From Pseudolysinimonas kribbensis (GTDB taxonomy: Bacteria > Actinomycetota > Actinomycetes > Actinomycetales > Microbacteriaceae): 64,000 bases of DNA. The translations under genes and the position numbers were made by a program. This document shows, piece after piece, positions 21,174 to 31,394 of the stretch (its first letter is position 1; every line of letters begins with the position of its first letter). Where the stretch lies: assembly GCF_030161895.1 (NCBI RefSeq), contig NZ_BSVB01000001.1, positions 3,472,001 to 3,536,000 of the forward strand, in the 5' to 3' direction. The notes below the pieces were generated by a model, which worked only from the letters and a program-made list of their open reading frames with translations, did no database searches and was not told where the DNA came from.

Positions 21174-22942
21174 ATGAGTGAGCTGCCGACCTTCCGCGCG
21201 ACCGCGGCAGCCGAGCACCTCCCGCCGAGCTTCCCCGAGCGCGCCCCCTGGGGCACCGCGAACCGCCTCCGCGCCTGGCAGCAGGAGGCGCTCGACACCT
21301 ATTTCGCGAGCGATGCGCGCCGCGACTTCCTCGTCTCCGCCACTCCGGGCGCCGGCAAGACGACGTTCGCGCTCCGGCTCGCCAGCGAGCTGCTGCGGCG
21401 GCGGATCGTCGACCGCATCACGGTCGTGGCTCCCACCGAGCACCTCAAGACCCAGTGGGCGGAGGCGGCGCACCGGGCCGGCATCCGGCTCGACCCGAAG
21501 TTCAGCAACCGGCACGGGCGCGAGGCGCGGCATTACCACGGCGTCGTCGTCACCTACGCGCAGGTCGCCGTCAAGGCGGCCGTGCACCGGGAACTCACCG
21601 GCTGGCGCCGCACGCTCGTGATCCTCGACGAGGTGCACCACGGCGGCGACGCGCTCAGCTGGGGTGACGCGATCCGGGAGGCGTTCGAGCCGGCGACGCG
21701 ACGGCTCTCGCTGACCGGCACGCCGTTCCGCAGCGACACCGCGCCGATCCCGTTCGTCACGTACCTGCGCGACGAGCGCGGCGTCCGGGTCTCGCAGACC
21801 GACTACGCCTACGGGTACGGGCGCGCGCTGCAGGACGGGGTGGTTCGTCCGGTGCTGTTCCTGAGCTACGCGGGGTCGATGCGCTGGCGCACGCGGCAGG
21901 GCGAGGAGATGTCGGCCGCGCTCGGCCAGGGCGACACGAAGGACGTCACGGCGCAGGCCTGGCGCGCGGCGCTCGACCCGTCGGGCGACTGGATTCCCGC
22001 CGTGCTGGCTGCGGCCGACCGGCGGCTGAGCGAGGTGCGCCAGAGCCTGCCGGATGCCGGGGGTCTCGTCATCGCGACCGACCAGGCGGCGGCGCGCGCG
22101 TACGCGGCCATCCTCACCGAGCTGACCGGCCGAGCCCCGACCGTCGTGCTGAGCGACGAGAAGGCGTCGAGCGACCGGATCGCGCGCTTCGCCGCGAGCG
22201 ACGACCGCTGGATGGTCGCGGTGCGGATGGTCTCCGAGGGCGTCGACGTGCCGAGGCTCGCGGTCGGCGTCTACGCGACCAGCGCCGCGACACCGCTGTA
22301 CTTCGCGCAGGCGGTCGGCCGGTTCGTGCGAGCGCGCCGCCGCGGCGAGCTGGCCTCGATCTTCCTGCCCAGCGTGCCGATCCTGCTCGCGCTCGCCACC
22401 GCGCTCGAACTCGAGCGCGACCACGCCCTCGATCGGGAACGCGACGACGACGAGCTGCTCGACGACGACGACCTCGACCGCGCGGAGCAGGGCGAGTCGG
22501 CCAGCGCGGACCTGCTCGACGAGGGGAGTGGACAGCGCTCGGTTCGATCGCGACGTTCGAGAAGGTGCTGTTCGACGGCGCCGAGTTCGGTCACCTCGCG
22601 GAGCCGGGCAGCGACGAGGAGTGGGACTTCATCGGCATCCCGGGCATCCTCGAGCCGGAGCAGGTGAGCGAGCTCCTGCGGTCCCGGCAGACCCGCCAGG
22701 CGCGCCGCAGCGCCGGCCGGCCGATCTCCGACGACGTGCCGCCGCCGCTGCACCGCACCCTCTCCGAGCAGCGTCAGCTTCTCAACCGGCTCGTCTCGAT
22801 CCGGGCGCGCAACACGGGCCAGACGCACGCGTACGTGCACGCCGAGGTGCGGCGCGTCAACGGCGGTCCGGAGGTCGCCCGCGCCTCCGTGACGCAGTTG
22901 CAGAAGCGGATCGACTGGCTGCGCGCGCGCATCGGGCAGTAG
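21174..22942 (+). CDS. DEAD/DEAH-box helicase, XPB-like (frame broken at 22523-22526)
   Basis: Superfamily-2 helicase of about 589 residues. Motif I is SATPGAGKTT, motif II DEVHHGGDA, motif III SLTGTPFRS, and motif VI-type QAVGRFVRARR. After an acidic stretch (ERDDDELLDDDDLD) the frame changes in the G4 run 22523-22526; a fifth G joins LLDEG to EWTALGSIATFEKVLFDG and adds a 140-residue C-terminal region ending KRIDWLRARIGQ. The cellular task is unknown; repair or RNA roles are both possible. Confidence 0.82.
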
Positions 22943-22953
22943 GGCGCGGCCGG

Positions 22954-22959
22954 TAGCCT
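22954..22959 (+). promoter_or_regulatory. -10 hexamer of the aminotransferase gene
   Basis: TAGCCT ends 6 nt before the ATG at 22966. Confidence 0.5.
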
Positions 22960-22965
22960 GAAACC

Positions 22966-24204
22966 ATGCCCACGACCTCCGCGCGCGCCGCCTACGAGGC
23001 GCTCGTCGCCCGCGGCCTGAAGCTCGACCTGACCCGGGGCAAGCCGTCGCCCGCGCAGCTCGAGCTCGCCGCGCCGCTGCTCGCGATGGACCTCTCGCAC
23101 GACTACCGCGCCGCCGACGGCACCGACGTTCGCAACTACGGGGGCGACACCGGGCTGCCCGAGCTGCGGGCGATCTTCGGCGACCTGCTCCACATCCCGG
23201 TCGAGCAACTGCTCGCGCTCGGCAACGCGAGCCTCGCGGTCATGCACGACACGATCGTCCATGCGCTGCTGCACGGCGTGCCCGGTGGCAACGTGCCCTG
23301 GCGCGACGATGACGTCGCCTTCCTGTGCCCATCGCCCGGCTACGACCGGCACTTCTCGATCACGGAGGCGTTCGGCATCCGGATGATCCCGGTGCCGTTC
23401 GACGAGGACGGTCGCCTGCCGCTCGACGTCATCGCCGAGCACCTGAAGGACCCGGCCGTGCGCGGCATGTGGTGCGTGCCGATGTTCGCCAACCCCGGCG
23501 GCGAGGTCTACGACGAGGAGACGGTGCGCGCGCTCGTGTCGCTCCCCGCCGCGGCGCCGGACTTCCGGCTGTTCTGGGACAACGCGTACTCGGTGCACGT
23601 GCTCACCGACGAGTTCCCGCCGGTCATCGACGTGCTCGGCCTCGCGGCGGACGCGGGCAACCCGGATCGGGTGTTCGTGTTCGCGTCGACGTCGAAGATC
23701 ACGATGGCGGGCTCCGGGGTGGCGTTCTTCGGCTCGTCGCCCACGAATGTCGCGTGGTATCGGAAGCACGCATCGGTGCAGACGATCGGGCCCGACAAGG
23801 TCAACCAGCTGCGCCACGCGCGCCACCTCCAGGACGCCGACGGCGTCCGGGCGCTGATGCAGCGGCATCGCGCGATCATCCAGCCCAAGTTCGCGGCCGT
23901 GGAGCGGATCCTGCAGGAGCGGCTCGGCACGCCCGGATCGGGTGGCGTCGCACGCTGGACGACGCCGGCGGGCGGCTACTTCGTCGCGCTCACCGGCCCG
24001 GCCGGCACGGCGACACGTGCGGTCGACCTCGCCCGTGACGCGGGCATCGCGATCACGCCGGCGGGCGCCGCGTTCCCGTACGGGGAGGACCCGGACGACG
24101 CGGTGATCCGGATCGCTCCGACCTTCCCCGCTCTCGACGAGGTCGAGGCCGCGGTCGACGGGCTGTGCACGTGTCTGCTGCTCGCGATCGAGGAGCGCGC
24201 CTAA
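22966..24204 (+). CDS. Aspartate aminotransferase, actinobacterial subgroup Ic type
   Basis: PLP-dependent fold-type I aminotransferase of 412 residues. It resembles the MocR-related aspartate aminotransferases such as Corynebacterium AspT: LDLTRGKPSPAQLEL near the start, NYGGDTGLPELR, the ring-stacking PSPGYDRHF, the PLP Asp/Tyr in FWDNAYSVH, the Schiff-base Lys in FASTSKITMAGSG, and the carboxylate Arg in IRIAPTFP. It interconverts aspartate/2-oxoglutarate and oxaloacetate/glutamate. Its end overlaps the stop of the convergent gene by 4 bp. Confidence 0.88.
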   Translation: MPTTSARAAYEALVARGLKLDLTRGKPSPAQLELAAPLLAMDLSHDYRAADGTDVRNYGGDTGLPELRAIFGDLLHIPVEQLLALGNASLAVMHDTIVHALLHGVPGGNVPWRDDDVAFLCPSPGYDRHFSITEAFGIRMIPVPFDEDGRLPLDVIAEHLKDPAVRGMWCVPMFANPGGEVYDEETVRALVSLPAAAPDFRLFWDNAYSVHVLTDEFPPVIDVLGLAADAGNPDRVFVFASTSKITMAGSGVAFFGSSPTNVAWYRKHASVQTIGPDKVNQLRHARHLQDADGVRALMQRHRAIIQPKFAAVERILQERLGTPGSGGVARWTTPAGGYFVALTGPAGTATRAVDLARDAGIAITPAGAAFPYGEDPDDAVIRIAPTFPALDEVEAAVDGLCTCLLLAIEERA

Positions 24205-24527
24205 CCTCCGTTCACCCCGCCCGGCCGGGCGAGGGTGCGCAGCCAGTGCCGGTGCGCCCAGAACGTCGCGGCCCGCAGGGTGCGGAAGTACCCGATGAGC
24301 TCGCGGTCGGCGCTGTGCTCGGCCCAGGTGACCGCGCGGTACCCGAGCTCGCCGCCGACGCGCAGCAGCCGCACGATCGCGTAGTGGGTGCCGTACTGCG
24401 TCGTGAGCCACCACTCGCCGGGCCGCTGCTCGACGGCGGCGAGGATCGGATGCCATCCGGGCGCGTACCCGATGCGCGCCCGGCCGGCGGCATCGATCCC
24501 GTCCTTCGGGTCGCTGTTGACCGCCAT
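24201..24527 (-). CDS. Conserved hypothetical protein downstream of dnaE2
   Basis: A 108-residue soluble protein that I do not recognise. It is Trp- and His-rich: GYAPGWHPILAAVEQRPGEWW, GTHYAIVRLLRVGGELGYRAV, FWAHRHWLRTLARPGG. It lies 7 bp after dnaE2 on the same strand, so it is likely the last gene of the imuB-dnaE2 operon and would be co-expressed with the mutasome; a role there is only a guess. The long overlapping frame to 26203 is a shadow of dnaE2. Confidence 0.65.
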   Translation of the reverse strand: MAVNSDPKDGIDAAGRARIGYAPGWHPILAAVEQRPGEWWLTTQYGTHYAIVRLLRVGGELGYRAVTWAEHSADRELIGYFRTLRAATFWAHRHWLRTLARPGGVNGG

Positions 24528-24534
24528 CGCGCGC

Positions 24535-27500
24535 TCACTGGAAGTCGCGCGAGCGGTGCTGGACGGGTACGCGCAGCGGCTCGAAGCGGTCGGCGAGCAG
24601 GTTGGTGACGCCCTCGGGGCTGCGCTCGAGCACCCCGCGCACGATGAGCGCGGGGGAGTCGCGCACGATCCGTCGATAACGGCCCCAGACGCCCTGCGAG
24701 CAGATGACGTTCACGAGACCGTGCTCGTCCTCGAGGTTGAGGAACGTGATCCCGGATGCCGTGGCCGGCCGCTGCCGGTGCGTCACGAGCCCCGCGACCT
24801 CGATCCGCCGTCCCGGCTCGGCGACCCGGATCGCCGCGGACGACAGCGCGCCGCGCTCGTCGAGCGCCCCGCGGAAGTGGGCGAGCGGATGGTCGTCGGT
24901 CGACATCCCGGTTGCCCAGAGGTCGGCGGCGAGGGTCTCGAACGCGCTCTGGTCGGCGAACAGCGGCGGCTGCACGGTCACGATCGAGCCGGCGAGGAAC
25001 TCCTCGCGGTCCTGCGCGGCCGACCCGGCCCGCCACAGCGCCTCCCGCCGGGTGAGGCCGAACTCGTCGAACGCACCCGCGGTGGCGAGCGCCTCGAGCT
25101 GCGCCGTGACGAGGCCCGTGCGGCGCACGAGGTCCTCCATCGAACGGAACGGACCGTTCTCGTCGCGCTCGGCGACGATGCGCTGCGCGACCTTCTCGCC
25201 GATCCGGGTGACCTCGGCGAGTCCCAGGCGCACGGCGACGTTCCCGTCGCGGCGGTGCGCGGCATCGGCGACCGCTGCCGACGGATCGAACTCGGGGATC
25301 GGCGGCTGGTGGAGGGTGCGGCACGAATCCATCCCCGTGGGTGAGGGACTCCTCGACCCGCTCAGCGATTCCACACCGGCGTGCACGCCCGAGCGCTGGA
25401 TGTCGGGGCGCCGCACCTCGACGCCGTGCCGGCGCGCATCGCCCGTGAGCGTGGCCGGGGAGTAGAACCCCATCGGCTGAGCCCGCAGCAGTCCCGCGAG
25501 GAACACGGCGGGGTAGTGCAGCTTGATCCACGAGCTCGCATAGACCAGCAGCGCGAAACTCAGGGCGTGGCTCTCGGCGAAGCCGAAGTTCGCGAAGGCC
25601 TCGATCTTCTCGTAGATCGCGTCGGCGGCGTCGCCCGTCAGGCCGTTCGACGCCATGCCGGCGTAGAGCTTCTCGCGCAGCTTCTCGATCTTCTCCATGC
25701 CGCGCTTGGAGCCCATGGCCCGGCGCAGCAGGTCGGCGTCCTCGCCCGAGCACTCGCCGACCGCCATCGCCATCTGCATGAGCTGCTCCTGGAACACCGG
25801 CACCCCGAGCGTGCGCTCGAGCACCGGCACGAGCTTCGGATGCGCGTAGGTCACCGCCTCCTGCCCGAGCTTGCGCCGCACGAACGGATGCACGGCGCCG
25901 CCCTGGATGGGACCCGGCCGCACGAGCGCGATCTGCACGACGAGGTCGTAGAACCGCCGTGGCTGCAGGCGGGGCAGCAGCCCCATCTGCGCGCGCGACT
26001 CCACCTGGAACACCCCGATCGAGTCCGCGCGGCACAGCATGTCGTAGACCGCGGCCTCCTCCTTGGGCAGCGTCGCGAGCTCCCACTTCTCGCCGGTGGC
26101 CTCGCGGATGAGGTCGAAGCAGTACTGCAGCGCCGCGAGCATGCCGAGCCCGAGCAGGTCGAACTTGACCAGTCCCATCCACGCCGCGTCGTCCTTGTCC
26201 CACTGGATGACGGTGCGCTTGTCCATGCGGGCGTGCTCGATCGGCACGACCTCACCGACCGGGCGCTCGGTGAGCACCATGCCGCCCGAGTGGATGCCGA
26301 GGTGCCGCGGTGCGCCGAGCAGCTCCATCGCGAGCGCGGCGACCGGCGGCGGGATGTCGTTGTCCTCCATCGACGAGAGCGACGCGCCCCAGCGCTCCAC
26401 CTGCTTGGACCACGCGTCCTGCTGGCCGGGCGAGTGCCCGAGCGCCTTCGCCATGTCGCGCACGGCGTTCTTCGGCCGGTACTGGATGACGTTGGCGACC
26501 TGCGCCGCGCGCTCGCGCCCGTACTTCTCGAACGTCCACTGGATGATCTCCTCGCGCCGGTCGGAGTCGAAGTCGACGTCGATGTCGGGCTCCTCCTCGC
26601 GCAGGCTGGAGATGAACCGCTCGAACGGCAGTCCGTAGTAGATCGAGTCGACGGCCGTGATGTTCAGCAGGTAGCAGACGGCCGAGTTCGCGGCCGAGCC
26701 GCGACCCTGGCACAGGATGCCGAGGCGCCGGGCCTCGGCGACGATCCCGTAGACGATGAGGAAGTAGCCGGGGAAGTCCTTCTGCTCGATCACGGCGAGC
26801 TCGTTCTCGATGCGCTCGCGCCCGGCCTCGTCGAGGTCGGGGTACTTCTGCGGCACGGCGTCCCAGACGAGCTGCCGCAGGTATGACATCGGGGTGTGCC
26901 CCTCGGGCACCTCCTGCGTGGGCAGCGCGGGCTTCGCGCGCCGCAGCGGGAACGCGAGCTCGTCGGCCAGAGCGACCGTCCGCTCGACGGCGCCCGGATA
27001 CCGCGCGAACCGCTCCTGCATCTCGCGTCCGCTGCGCAGGTGCGCGGTTCCCGCCCCGGGCAGCCAGCCGTCGAGCTCGTCGAGGCTGCGCTGGGCGCGG
27101 ACCGCGGCGACCGCGGTGGCGAGCCGGTGGTGGCGCGGGGCGGCGTAGTGCACGTTGCCGGTCGCGATGACCGGCAGCCCGCGTTCGGCGGCGAGGGCGG
27201 CGAGCGCGTCGTTGCGATCGGAGTCGAGCGGCTCGCCGTGGTCGAACAGTTCGACGTAGACGTTCTCCCGCCCGAACAACCCCGCGAGCCGGTCGAGCTC
27301 CTCGCCCGCGGCCATACGACCCGCCGGACCGAAGCCGCGCTCCTCGAGCGCGCGCCGCACCGCGCCCTTGCGGCATCCGGTGAGGATCACCCAGTGCCCG
27401 CCGGCGATCTCGGCGAGCTCGCCCAGGTCGTAGGCCGGGCGCCCCTTCTCGCCGCCGCGCAGCTGGGCGGCCGTGATCGCGCCCGAGAGCCGGTGGTAGC

Positions 27501-27954
27501 CCTCCTCCTGCCGGGCGAGCACGAGCAGGTGGTCGCCCTCGGGGTCGGGTTCGCCGTTCTGCGGGGCGCTCAGCCCGAGCGAGAGCTCCGCCCCGAACAC
27601 CGTCTGCACCTCGGCCTGCTCGGCCGCCTCGGCGAACCGCGCGAGTCCGTAGAAGCCGTCGTGGTCGGTGATGGCGAGCGCGTGCAGGCCGAGCCGATCC
27701 GCCTCCTCGAGCAGCTCCTCGGGGCTGGAGGCGCCGTCGAGGAAGCTGTAGTGCGAGTGCGCGTGCAACTCGGCGTAGGGGACCGCCGCGCGGTCGCGCA
27801 CGATGTCGTCGGGCCGCTGGTACGGACCGCGGCGCAACGACCACGCCGGGCTGTCGCCGCCGTCGGCCGCAGCGGGCATCTGCTTCGGCCGGCGCCGGTC
27901 GCTCAGCTTGCGCTCGATCTCCGACCACGGGATCGGCGGATTGTCGAAGCCCAT
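24535..27954 (-). CDS. dnaE2: Error-prone DNA polymerase III alpha subunit DnaE2
   Basis: C-family polymerase for damage-induced mutagenesis, 1139 residues and intact. An N-terminal PHP domain begins YAELHAHSHYSFLDGASSPEE; the catalytic aspartates are in PDIDVDFDSDRREE; the fingers region has GIHSGGMVLTERPVGEVVP and FGFAESHALSFALLVYASS; a helix-hairpin-helix region and a C-terminal OB domain (IEVAGLVTHRQRPATA, GLVNVICSQGVW) follow. Unlike DnaE1 the C-terminus lacks the beta-clamp and tau regions, as in the family. It starts 20 bp after imuB, in the same SOS-controlled unit. Confidence 0.94.
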   Translation of the reverse strand: MGFDNPPIPWSEIERKLSDRRRPKQMPAAADGGDSPAWSLRRGPYQRPDDIVRDRAAVPYAELHAHSHYSFLDGASSPEELLEEADRLGLHALAITDHDGFYGLARFAEAAEQAEVQTVFGAELSLGLSAPQNGEPDPEGDHLLVLARQEEGYHRLSGAITAAQLRGGEKGRPAYDLGELAEIAGGHWVILTGCRKGAVRRALEERGFGPAGRMAAGEELDRLAGLFGRENVYVELFDHGEPLDSDRNDALAALAAERGLPVIATGNVHYAAPRHHRLATAVAAVRAQRSLDELDGWLPGAGTAHLRSGREMQERFARYPGAVERTVALADELAFPLRRAKPALPTQEVPEGHTPMSYLRQLVWDAVPQKYPDLDEAGRERIENELAVIEQKDFPGYFLIVYGIVAEARRLGILCQGRGSAANSAVCYLLNITAVDSIYYGLPFERFISSLREEEPDIDVDFDSDRREEIIQWTFEKYGRERAAQVANVIQYRPKNAVRDMAKALGHSPGQQDAWSKQVERWGASLSSMEDNDIPPPVAALAMELLGAPRHLGIHSGGMVLTERPVGEVVPIEHARMDKRTVIQWDKDDAAWMGLVKFDLLGLGMLAALQYCFDLIREATGEKWELATLPKEEAAVYDMLCRADSIGVFQVESRAQMGLLPRLQPRRFYDLVVQIALVRPGPIQGGAVHPFVRRKLGQEAVTYAHPKLVPVLERTLGVPVFQEQLMQMAMAVGECSGEDADLLRRAMGSKRGMEKIEKLREKLYAGMASNGLTGDAADAIYEKIEAFANFGFAESHALSFALLVYASSWIKLHYPAVFLAGLLRAQPMGFYSPATLTGDARRHGVEVRRPDIQRSGVHAGVESLSGSRSPSPTGMDSCRTLHQPPIPEFDPSAAVADAAHRRDGNVAVRLGLAEVTRIGEKVAQRIVAERDENGPFRSMEDLVRRTGLVTAQLEALATAGAFDEFGLTRREALWRAGSAAQDREEFLAGSIVTVQPPLFADQSAFETLAADLWATGMSTDDHPLAHFRGALDERGALSSAAIRVAEPGRRIEVAGLVTHRQRPATASGITFLNLEDEHGLVNVICSQGVWGRYRRIVRDSPALIVRGVLERSPEGVTNLLADRFEPLRVPVQHRSRDFQ

Positions 27955-27974
27955 CGCCTACTCCCGGCCGATCA

Positions 27975-29611
27975 TCAGTCGTACCGCCCCTCGGCCCACC
28001 AGCCGCCGCCGTCGAGCACGAGCAGCCAGGCGACGCCCTCACTGTCGACCGCCTGGAAGCGGTTGACGCTGCGGGCGGCCTCGGCATCCCACCAGCGCTC
28101 GTCGAGCGGCCACGGACCCGCCCACGCCGTCAGATCGCGCCGCGCGCCGGTCGGCGAGACCATCACGGCGGGCGGTCCGCTCAGGGCCCCGCGTTCGTCG
28201 ACCGTGACCGGCTTGCCGGCCGGATCCTCGACGCCGATGCCGCGCGGCAGCTCGTAGACCATCGACGGCGCCGGCGGCGGGAGCACACCGGGCCACGGGC
28301 GACGGGGATCGCGCGCGACGAGCGGCCGGTCGCCCCACGGCACGAGCGCCTGCCGCTCGGCCGGCGTGCGACCGCCGGCCGGTGCCGCCGTCAGAACGCC
28401 CTCGTGCCCGACCATGCCCTGCACGCGCGAGAGCGCGGAGTGCACGCCCTCGTCCGGTCCGGTGCCCCAGAGCCCGCGCTCGTGCGCCCCGGCCGGGTCG
28501 ACGGCCTCCGGGCTCAGCCGCACCCGGGTGACGGCGGACCGCAGCTCGCCCTCGATCGGCCGCGCGCTGCGCTTCGGATCGAGGGCGCCGGCCACCTGCC
28601 AGCGCACCCGGTCGACGACCTCGGCGGGGGAGAAGGAGCGCGGATGCAGCCACACCCGCTCGCTCGCCTCGCCGCGATCGCCGACGAGCTCCACCCGCAG
28701 CGCGGTGCACACGAGCTTCTGCTCGAGCAGGGCGGCGATGAACTCGTCGGCCGCCTGCCGCACGCCGAACGCGATCTGGTCGACCCGCTCGAGCGCCGGT
28801 TCGAAGTCGACCTGCGCGTCGACGTCCCTCGGGGGATGCGCGGGGTCGCCGGCCGCGCATCCCGACCCCCGGCCCGTGCATGCAGCCGCGCTCCCGCGGG
28901 ACCGAACCGCGCGAGCACATCGTCGGCGCCGAGCTCGGCGAACTCGCCGAGCGTGCGGATGCCGAGCCGGGGGAGCAGCGAGACGAGCTCCGCGCGGTGG
29001 AGCTCAGAGCGAAGGCCATTTCTGGCCTTCGCCGCGACCCCAGCGCCGAGGGCCGTCCCGGCCCTCGGATCCTCGTCGATGAGCGTGATCGGGAGCGGAG
29101 CGAGGAAGGCGGGGGTGGCGCCGGGGGCGACGATCGTGGCGGCGTCGGCGCCGCTCTTCGCGGCGCGCTCCGCGGCGAACAGCCCGTCGGCGATGCCGAC
29201 CCGCGCACCCGGCGCGCCGAGCTCGCGCGCGACGCCGAGCACGTGCACGGCCGCCGCCTTCTCGCCGCCGTAGTACCGCGCGGGCCCCCGCGCCCGCACG
29301 GCGACCGTGCCGGGACGCAGCGGATGCAGCCCCGGCAACGACTGCTCGAGCGCGACGAGCAGCGGCTCGAACGCACGCGCGTCGAGCGCGGGGTCGTAAC
29401 GCAGCACGTGCAGCCGGGGTGAGCGCGCCTGCGCCTCGCGCTGCCGCATCCCGCGCCGGACGCCGTCGTCGCGCGCCGCGGCCGAGCAGGCGACCACCTC
29501 GTTCTTCGCCACGAGCGCGATCGGTGCCTCCTCCGGCAGCCGCCCGGCCCGCGCATGGGCGAGCACGGGCCAGTCCGGCACCCAGAGCACGAGGAGGCGG
29601 GGTGGTGTCAT
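27975..29611 (-). CDS. imuB: ImuB, catalytically dead Y-family mutasome subunit (frame broken at 28831-28835)
   Basis: Y-family-like protein that bridges DnaE2 and the beta clamp in SOS mutagenesis. RLLVLWVPDWPVLAHARA replaces the catalytic DxD motif of true polymerases, and the second acidic motif is missing too, as in ImuB. The frame changes in the G5 run 28831-28835; a sixth base joins PATPRIPP to RDVDAQVDFEPALERVDQ, giving about 545 residues. Palindromic element copy B is inserted in frame and supplies about 25 residues before AELVSLLPRLGIRTLGEF. The ATG at 29611 was chosen because the LexA box overlaps the upstream ATG (29629) and lies exactly 10 nt before 29611. Confidence 0.88.
28998..29072. 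repeat. Double-hairpin palindromic element, copy B, inside imuB
   Basis: Two perfect hairpins: GCGAAGGCCA / TGGCCTTCGC (loop TTTC, 29009-29032) and CCGAGGGCCG / CGGCCCTCGG (loop TCC). It stays in frame with imuB and encodes about 25 residues including GAGVAAKARNGLRSEL. The first hairpin is identical to that of copy C; the second differs from copies A and C by paired changes on both arms. Confidence 0.88.
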
Positions 29612-29621
29612 CCCGGTATTC

Positions 29622-29637
29622 TCGAACATATGTTCGA
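29622..29637. promoter_or_regulatory. LexA (SOS) box of imuB-dnaE2
   Basis: TCGAACATATGTTCGA is a perfect 16-bp palindrome of the actinobacterial LexA consensus. It ends 10 nt before the imuB ATG on the minus strand and lies 70 bp upstream of the divergent small membrane-protein gene, which it may also affect. Confidence 0.93.
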
Positions 29638-29706
29638 ATGGTTCAACCCGGTCCGGCGCGTCGGGAGAGAACTGAGAGGATCGAGGGCGATGGAGGAGAC
29701 CCGCCC

Positions 29707-29904
29707 GTGAGACGCCGCACCGCGATGACCGTGATCATGATCTTCGGCATCCTGCTGACCGTCTGCGGCGTCGGCTACGCCGCAACGCAGTTCATCGAGG
29801 GCGGACCGCCCGACAGCGTCAAGATCGGGCTCGGCGTCGTCATGGCGGTCATCGGGATCATCGTCCTCGTCGCCTCGGCCCGTCAGCGGCGCCGGTCGCG
29901 CTGA
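29707..29904 (+). CDS. Small two-helix membrane protein
   Basis: A 65-residue protein with MTVIMIFGILLTVCGVGYAATQF and VKIGLGVVMAVIGIIVLVASA as two membrane segments and a basic tail RQRRRSR. I do not recognise it. GTG at 29707 is the likely start (VRRRTAM...); ATG at 29725 is the alternative. It is divergent from imuB and shares the intergenic region with its LexA box. Confidence 0.6.
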   Translation: MRRRTAMTVIMIFGILLTVCGVGYAATQFIEGGPPDSVKIGLGVVMAVIGIIVLVASARQRRRSR

Positions 29905-29942
29905 TCGTCGCGGCGAAACACCCCCGAAACGCGCCGAGTCGC

Positions 29943-29948
29943 TACGGT
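29943..29948 (+). promoter_or_regulatory. -10 hexamer of the cytosine permease gene
   Basis: TACGGT ends 6 nt before the ATG at 29955. Confidence 0.4.
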
Positions 29949-29954
29949 GTGGCC

Positions 29955-31394
29955 ATGACGACGACCGCCCCTCCCCGGCCCACCTCGATCGAGCCGGGAG
30001 GCATCGAGTCGATCCCGGCCGACAAGCGCCACGGATCGCCCTGGCAGCTCCTGGCCACCTGGTCAGCCCCCAACCTCGAATTCGCCACCGTCTTCGTCGG
30101 TTTCATCGGCGTCGCGTACTTCGGCCTCGGCTTCTGGCAGGCGATCCTCGCGGTCGTCATCGGCAACGCGCTGGGCGCGACCAGCCACGGCATCCTGTCG
30201 ACCTGGGGGCCGCGCGAGGGCCTCGCCCAGCTCGTGCTGAGCCGCACCGCGTTCGGCCTGCGCGGCAACATCCTGCCCGCGGCGATCAACACGATCATGG
30301 CGGGGCTCGGCTGGTTCGCCGTCAACTCGGTCTCCGGCGCCTTCGCGCTCGCGACCCTGACGCACATGCCGATCTGGCTCGCGCTGCTCATCATCGTGGT
30401 GCTCGAGGTGCTGCTGGCCTTCGTCGGGCACGATCTGGTGCAGGTCTTCGAGCGGTACGCAAGCATCGTGCTCGGCGTCGTCTTCATCATCGCGACCATC
30501 GCGATCTTCGCGAACCCGGTCGTCGGCCCGGCCCTCGGCCACTCGGCGTTCACGTTCGGCGGGTTCACCCTCACCGCGGCGGCGGCCTTCGGCTACGCCG
30601 CCGGCTGGAACCCGTACGCCTCGGACTACACCCGCTACCTGCCCAAGACGGTCAGCCGGGCCAAGACCGGCTGGGCCGCCGCGCTCGGCAACTTCGTCTC
30701 CTGCACGGTGCTCATGGCGGCCGGCGCGGCATCCGCGCTCATCGTGGCGCCGAAGAACGCGAGCCCGACCGACGCCTTCGTGCACGGGATGCCCGGCTGG
30801 GTCGCCGCCATCACCCTCCTCGCGATCGCCGTGGGCGCGATCGCCGCGAACGCCCTCAACATCTACTCGGGCTCCATGTCGTTCCTCGCGGCCGGCATCC
30901 GGATCCGGTTCTCGCTGCGGCGGGCGATCATCGCGATCGGCTTCGGCATCCTCGGATTCCTCATCGCGCTGGTGTCGATCCTCACCGATGTGACCAGCAA
31001 CTACGAGAACTTCCTGCTCGTCATCGCCTACTGGATCGCGCCGTGGCTCGGCGTCGTGCTCGTCGACCGGCTGCTGCGCCGGGGCACGGCGATCGCGGCA
31101 TTCATCCCGGACCGCGCGAAGTACCGCAACCCGGCCGGCATCATCGCGTTCGTCATCGCGGCGGTCGTCTCGATCGTGCTGTTCTCGAACCAGGTGCTGT
31201 TCACGGGGCTCGTGGTGACCGCCACGGGCGGCGCGAGCTCCCCGATCGGCGACCTCACGCCGCTCGTCGGATTCGTGCTGGCCGGCCTGCTGTACCTGCT
31301 GTTCTTCCGGGTCTTCCGCCCGCAGGTCGGCGGTCCGGTCTCCGAGGAGCCGGATGTCGTGATCGGCGTCGACGCGGCGGACGAGGCCGCATGA
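29955..31394 (+). CDS. NCS1-family cytosine/purine permease
   Basis: A membrane carrier of about 479 residues with roughly 12 hydrophobic segments, of the nucleobase-cation-symport-1 family. Landmarks are WSAPNLEFATVFVGFIGVAYFGLGFWQA near the N-terminus, AAAAFGYAAGWNPYASDYTRYLP in the middle, and ALNIYSGSMSFLAAGI. It probably imports cytosine or a related base for the deaminase whose ATG overlaps its stop codon. ATG at 29955 is preferred over GTG at 29949 because of hexamer spacing. Confidence 0.88.
   Translation: MTTTAPPRPTSIEPGGIESIPADKRHGSPWQLLATWSAPNLEFATVFVGFIGVAYFGLGFWQAILAVVIGNALGATSHGILSTWGPREGLAQLVLSRTAFGLRGNILPAAINTIMAGLGWFAVNSVSGAFALATLTHMPIWLALLIIVVLEVLLAFVGHDLVQVFERYASIVLGVVFIIATIAIFANPVVGPALGHSAFTFGGFTLTAAAAFGYAAGWNPYASDYTRYLPKTVSRAKTGWAAALGNFVSCTVLMAAGAASALIVAPKNASPTDAFVHGMPGWVAAITLLAIAVGAIAANALNIYSGSMSFLAAGIRIRFSLRRAIIAIGFGILGFLIALVSILTDVTSNYENFLLVIAYWIAPWLGVVLVDRLLRRGTAIAAFIPDRAKYRNPAGIIAFVIAAVVSIVLFSNQVLFTGLVVTATGGASSPIGDLTPLVGFVLAGLLYLLFFRVFRPQVGGPVSEEPDVVIGVDAADEAA

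Noticed and set aside
29627..29629. Upstream ATG as the imuB start
   Set aside because: It lies inside the LexA palindrome; the next ATG has the same 10-nt spacing to its box as imuA.
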